Assembly: GCA_041623895.1 (NCBI GenBank)
Contig: JBFJVZ010000351.1
Coordinates: 1 to 8,412, forward strand
Source of the DNA: JBFJVZ01 sp041623895
Lineage (GTDB): Bacteria > Planctomycetota > Planctomycetia > Pirellulales > Pirellulaceae
Reading direction: 5' to 3'
Length of the DNA: 8,412 nucleotides
The position numbers and the translations under genes were made by a program. Positions 5,253-8,412 of this stretch are shown piece by piece (the first letter of the stretch is position 1; every line of letters begins with the position of its first letter). Under the pieces are notes generated by a model. That model worked only from the letters and a program-made list of their open reading frames with translations, was not told the DNA's origin and did not search any database.

Positions 5253-7061
5253 CTAGGCGCTGCGGTTTTGACGTCGGCGATCCGATTCTTTTAGCAGAAT
5301 TTTACGCAGCCGGATATTTTCGGGGGTCACCTCGACCAACTCGTCGTCTTCGATGTACTCCAGGGCCGCCTCCAAGGATAATTCTCGGGGCGGCTTTAAA
5401 ATAATATTTTCGTCGCTGCCGGCAGCTCGGATGTTGGTCAGTTTCTTTTCTCGACAGGGATTAACGTTCATGTCGTTGTCGCGGGCGTTTTCCCCCACAA
5501 TCATGCCCTCGTAGACGTCGATTCCGGGAGGGATCAATAGTTCGCTCCTCTCTTGCAGGGCAAACAAGGCAAAAGGCATCGACTTGCCGCTGACGTTGGA
5601 GACCAGCACGCCGTTGGCACGCTTCGGCACGTCGCCTTCGACGCGGCGATAGCTTTCAAATCGATGATGGATGATCGCGGTGCCTCGCGTCGCATTCAGC
5701 AGCCGAGTTCTCAGCCCGATCAAGCCACGCGAGGGGATCACGAAACGAAGCAAACTGTACTCGCCGCGCTGAGACATTTCTTCCAGTTGTCCGCGGCGAT
5801 TACCGACCAATTCCATCACTGGTCCCATCGATTCGGTGGGGACTTCCACGCGAAGCGTTTCGTAAGGTTCGTGTTTCTTGCCGTTGATCTCTTTGTAAAT
5901 CACCCGGGGTTTGCCAACGCTCAGCTCAAATCCTTCGCGGCGCATGGTTTCGATCAGGATCGCCAAATGCAACACCCCGCGACCTTTGACGCTGTATGCT
6001 TCCGTGCCGTCAATCATTTCGACTCGCAAGGCAACGTTGCGCTGAAGTTCTTTTTCCAGCCTTGCTTTCAGCTGCCGGGTGGTCACGTACTTGCCTTCGC
6101 GGCCCACCATGGGAGACGAATTGACGCTGAACACCATTTGCATCGTCGGTTCGTCGACCGTTAAACGTGGCAGCGCGTTGTCGGCATCAACATCCGAGAT
6201 CGTGTCTCCGATTTCGACATCCGGCAATCCTTCGATGGCAACGATGTCGCCCGCGGAGGCGGAATCAGCAGCGACGCGGCCGAGCTTGTCGAACACGAAC
6301 AGCCCGCCAACCTTTTGTTTGGACACACCATCACGGCCATGAAGATCGATCGTTTGCGCGGCGCGAACCGTACCCGCTTGAATTCGGCCCACGGCGATGC
6401 GGCCGACATACTCGCTCCAGCCCAAAGTCGTCACCAACATCTGCAGTGGCGCGTCGGCATCCACTTCGGGCCCCGGGAGGGAATCGACGATCAAGTCCAA
6501 CAACGGTCTCAAGTCGCTGGTCGGTTGCGCCGGGTCCAGCGTCGCATAGCCTTCTTTGGCGCTGGTGAAGACGTAGGAGACGGCGTCCAACTGCTCTTCG
6601 CCACCGAGTTCGGCCAGCAATTCCAAAGCTTCGTCCAGCGCCGCGGCAGGCCGGCCGTCGGGGCGGTCGACTTTATTGACCACCACAATGGGGCGGACCC
6701 CCGCTTGCAGTGCCTTTTCCAGTACGAACCGCGTTTGCGGCATTGGTCCTTCGGCCGCATCAACCAGCAGCAAACAGCCATCCGCCATTTGCACCACCCG
6801 CTCGACTTCGCCCCCAAAGTCGGCGTGCCCAGGCGTGTCGATCAAGTTGATCTTCACCCCGCGATATGGCAACGCGATATTTTTCGACAAAATGGTGATC
6901 CCGCGTTCTCGCTCCAGATCGTTCGAGTCCAGAATCCGCTCGCCGCGCAGCTCGGCAGCTCGAAATTGCCCGATTTGGCGCAGCATACAGTCGACCAATG
7001 TCGTCTTCCCGTGGTCGACGTGGGCGATGATGACTACGTTCCGGATATCGGTGCGGCGCAT
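5253..7061 (-). CDS. typA: Ribosome-associated translational GTPase TypA/BipA
   Basis: A 602-residue GTPase of the elongation-factor family that binds the 70S ribosome and aids ribosome assembly and stress adaptation. G1 is AHVDHGKTTL (13-22) and switch I has RERGITI (51-57). G3 is DTPGHADF (75-82), G4 is NKVDR (129-133), and SAKEG acts as G5. EF-Tu domain 2 follows (VGRIAVGRIQAGTV), then EF-G-like domains III and V (GRGVLHLAILIETMRREGFEL; PYETLRVEVPTESMGPVMELVGNRRGQL). The TypA-specific C-terminal domain includes GLIGLRTRLLNATRGTAI and ENIILKPPRELSLEAALEYI. Length matches the usual of about 610, with no truncation. The ATG at 7059-7061 gives the canonical MRRTDIRNVVIIAHVDHGKTT start; no Shine-Dalgarno sequence is visible. 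Confidence 0.97.
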   Translation of the reverse strand: MRRTDIRNVVIIAHVDHGKTTLVDCMLRQIGQFRAAELRGERILDSNDLERERGITILSKNIALPYRGVKINLIDTPGHADFGGEVERVVQMADGCLLLVDAAEGPMPQTRFVLEKALQAGVRPIVVVNKVDRPDGRPAAALDEALELLAELGGEEQLDAVSYVFTSAKEGYATLDPAQPTSDLRPLLDLIVDSLPGPEVDADAPLQMLVTTLGWSEYVGRIAVGRIQAGTVRAAQTIDLHGRDGVSKQKVGGLFVFDKLGRVAADSASAGDIVAIEGLPDVEIGDTISDVDADNALPRLTVDEPTMQMVFSVNSSPMVGREGKYVTTRQLKARLEKELQRNVALRVEMIDGTEAYSVKGRGVLHLAILIETMRREGFELSVGKPRVIYKEINGKKHEPYETLRVEVPTESMGPVMELVGNRRGQLEEMSQRGEYSLLRFVIPSRGLIGLRTRLLNATRGTAIIHHRFESYRRVEGDVPKRANGVLVSNVSGKSMPFALFALQERSELLIPPGIDVYEGMIVGENARDNDMNVNPCREKKLTNIRAAGSDENIILKPPRELSLEAALEYIEDDELVEVTPENIRLRKILLKESDRRRQNRSA

Positions 7062-7442
7062 AACTTTTGGGCGTCTTCACGACGCTGCTCGGAGGTTTCT
7101 AAACCAATGCTTAGCGTGCCCGTTCCGCCAGAAGAAGCCCACCCCAATTCGCACACCCTTGCAGCCTTTTAGCGGTCCGTCTTCGGGCTTTACGGATGCA
7201 GCGTGCGTTTCGTGAACATTGGTGCAAGTCTGCGGTTGTGAGTAAACGGTGGCTGTGTAATATTTCTGTCTCCAAGACCGTGCTGAGCTTTACAAGGGCA
7301 AACAGTTCTTGAGGGACTGACATCCCCGCCACTTCTCAGCCATGAACCAGAATCGCCGGGTGCCCGTTGGCTCGACACCACGCGCCCCAAAATCACCAGG
7401 CCCGCCTCGTGTTTGCGAAGCGGGCTTAACTAAAAGCTTACT
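7062..7442. other. Intergenic region between divergent typA and nqrA
   Basis: The 463 bases between the two start codons contain no convincing gene. Short open frames on the minus strand (7111-7332 and 7190-7396) have no recognisable domain, and their composition looks random. A small 5-bp hairpin (GCGTC/GACGC, 7071-7085) lies in the typA leader. The typA promoter must lie here but could not be placed. The part next to nqrA is described separately. Confidence 0.5.
7400..7425. other. GC-rich hairpin upstream of the nqrA operator
   Basis: GCCCGC (7400-7405) pairs with GCGGGC (7420-7425). After one C-A mismatch, TCG/CGA extends the stem by 3 bp around a 6-base loop. No T tract follows on the plus strand, and only a short TTTT occurs about 10 bases beyond it on the minus strand. 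It could end an unrecognised short transcript or insulate the nqr promoter. Confidence 0.45.
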
Positions 7443-7460
7443 TTGTGAAAAATTTCACAA
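7443..7460. promoter_or_regulatory. Rex-type operator upstream of nqrA
   Basis: TTGTGAAA-AA-TTTCACAA is a perfect 8-base inverted repeat with a 2-base centre. It matches the well-known Rex site, TTGTGAA-N4-TTCACAA. Rex is a repressor that leaves DNA when NADH is high relative to NAD+. The site ends 64 bases before the nqrA ATG, where it could overlap the promoter; a weak -10-like TACATT lies at 7463-7468. NQR oxidises NADH, so Rex control is biologically coherent. No rex gene is in the window, and CRP/FNR-type regulators have partly similar sites, so the assignment is inferred. Confidence 0.65.
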
Positions 7461-7524
7461 TCTACATTCAGCCTGCCGTGAATTCATTCATCCCTGATCG
7501 TGTGACCCCAAGCAACGTAAATCG

Positions 7525-8412
7525 ATGACGACCATCAAAAAGGGTTTGGATTTGCCCATTTTGGGCGCTCCCGAGCAACACATTGACGTCGCCAAGGCCG
7601 TCAGCCGGGTCGCGTTGCTTGGTGACGACTACATCGGCATGAAACCGACCATGTTGGTTGCCGTGGGGGATCGAGTTGAGTTGGGGCAAGCGATCTTCAC
7701 CGACAAGAAAACCGAGGGTGTCACCTACACCGCGCCGGCGTCTGGGAGAGTCGTCGAAGTCAACCGGGGGCAGAAGCGTAAATTCGAATCGATCGTGATC
7801 GAAGTCGAAGGCGATGATCGCATCGAGTTCGAGGGTGTTCGGGACGTGGACCCGATGTCGCTTGGTCGCCAAGGCATCACCGAAAAGCTGACCGAATGTG
7901 GATTGTGGCCATCGCTGCGAACGCGACCGTACGGAAAAGTGGCAGCCCCGGGCACCGTGCCGCACTCGATTTTTGTTCAAGCGATCGATACGAATCCATT
8001 GGCTGCTGACCCATCGGTCGTGATGGCCGGTCGCAAGGACCAGTTTAGTGTCGGTTTGACTGCTCTAACGCAATTGACGGACAGCAGAGTGTTTCTTTGC
8101 AAGGGACAGCAAACGGAGATTCCCGGTGGTGGTCTTGATGGTGTCTCGGTCGAAACTTTCTCGGGACCGCACCCAGCAGGTTTAGTCGGCACTCACATTC
8201 ACTATTTGGATCCGGTCGGCCCGGGCAAGACGGTTTGGTACATCAATTACCAGGACGTGTGTGCTATCGGTTCCTTTCTGACCAATGGCGTGTTGGACGT
8301 TAGCCGTGTCATTTCGCTGGGCGGCCCGGTCGTCAAGCAACCGAGGCTTTTGGAGACGCGATTGGGAGCGAGCGTGACGGAGCTGATCGAGGGAGAGATT
8401 GTTGATGACGTC
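7525..8412 (+). CDS. nqrA: Na+-translocating NADH:quinone reductase subunit A, 5' part (296 codons)
   Basis: Subunit A of the six-subunit Na+-pumping NADH:ubiquinone oxidoreductase (NqrABCDEF), a peripheral subunit on the cytoplasmic side involved in quinone binding. The frame opens at ATG 7525 and stays open to the last base, so the C-terminal third (of about 450 residues) is outside the window. It begins MTTIKKGLDLPILGAPEQ, typical of NqrA. A lipoyl/barrel-sandwich-like region follows (KPTMLVAVGDRVELGQAIF, then GVTYTAPASGRVVEVNRGQ). The highly conserved GPHPAGLVGTHIHYLDPVGP lies at residues 214-233. A clear ribosome site is absent. The other nqr genes would be expected downstream. Expression is probably controlled through the inverted repeat at 7443-7460. 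Confidence 0.96.
   Translation, partial: MTTIKKGLDLPILGAPEQHIDVAKAVSRVALLGDDYIGMKPTMLVAVGDRVELGQAIFTDKKTEGVTYTAPASGRVVEVNRGQKRKFESIVIEVEGDDRIEFEGVRDVDPMSLGRQGITEKLTECGLWPSLRTRPYGKVAAPGTVPHSIFVQAIDTNPLAADPSVVMAGRKDQFSVGLTALTQLTDSRVFLCKGQQTEIPGGGLDGVSVETFSGPHPAGLVGTHIHYLDPVGPGKTVWYINYQDVCAIGSFLTNGVLDVSRVISLGGPVVKQPRLLETRLGASVTELIEGEIVDDV

Noticed and set aside
7236..7263. Plus-strand promoter (TTGTGA, 16 bases, TAATAT) for a small RNA ending at the 7400-7425 hairpin
   Set aside because: Both boxes match only 4 of 6 positions and the hairpin has no T tract; too weak without transcript data.
7111..7396. Small minus-strand genes upstream of typA
   Set aside because: Two frames overlap each other, have no domain or ribosome site, and are of chance length for this base composition.

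Overview
The window looks like chromosome from a planctomycete, probably a Rhodopirellula/Pirellula relative. This is inferred from gene style: moderate-to-high GC, genes mostly without a clear Shine-Dalgarno sequence, Na+-translocating NADH:quinone reductase, wide gene spacing, and GC-rich hairpin repeats around a small Y1 transposase. No rRNA or other decisive marker is present.

Layout. Bases 1-42 are the 3' end of a plus-strand gene, closed by an intrinsic terminator (72-99). Bases 115-1008 form a REP/RAYT-like cassette. Three tandem two-hairpin repeats lie on the left, a single-domain HUH/Y1 transposase gene runs on the minus strand (315-782), and a half repeat plus three more repeats in opposite orientation lie on the right. 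Next come a short response-regulator receiver protein (minus, 1036-1512) divergent from lysS (plus, 1632-3200), then a tandem-ACT protein (plus, 3306-3818). A large inverted repeat (3826-3904) sits between that gene and a convergent minus-strand pair of predicted lipoproteins. One of these is His/Asp-rich (4517-5053); the second has an OB-like domain with a His/Cys cluster (3912-4427). Bases 5164-5234 hold a complex hairpin element downstream of typA/bipA (minus, 5253-7061). After a gene-poor stretch of about 460 bases, a perfect Rex-type operator (7443-7460) precedes nqrA (plus, 7525 to the window end, incomplete).

How the parts work together. LysS and TypA are translation housekeeping genes. 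The lipoprotein pair is probably co-transcribed and may handle a metal at the cell envelope. The Rex-like site suggests that the NADH-oxidising Na+ pump is controlled by the NADH/NAD+ ratio. The transposase and its flanking repeats form one unit: the repeats are probably its substrates or descendants of its ends. They show compensatory base changes, an inverted hairpin loop and two sequence subfamilies, which together are the most unusual content of the window.
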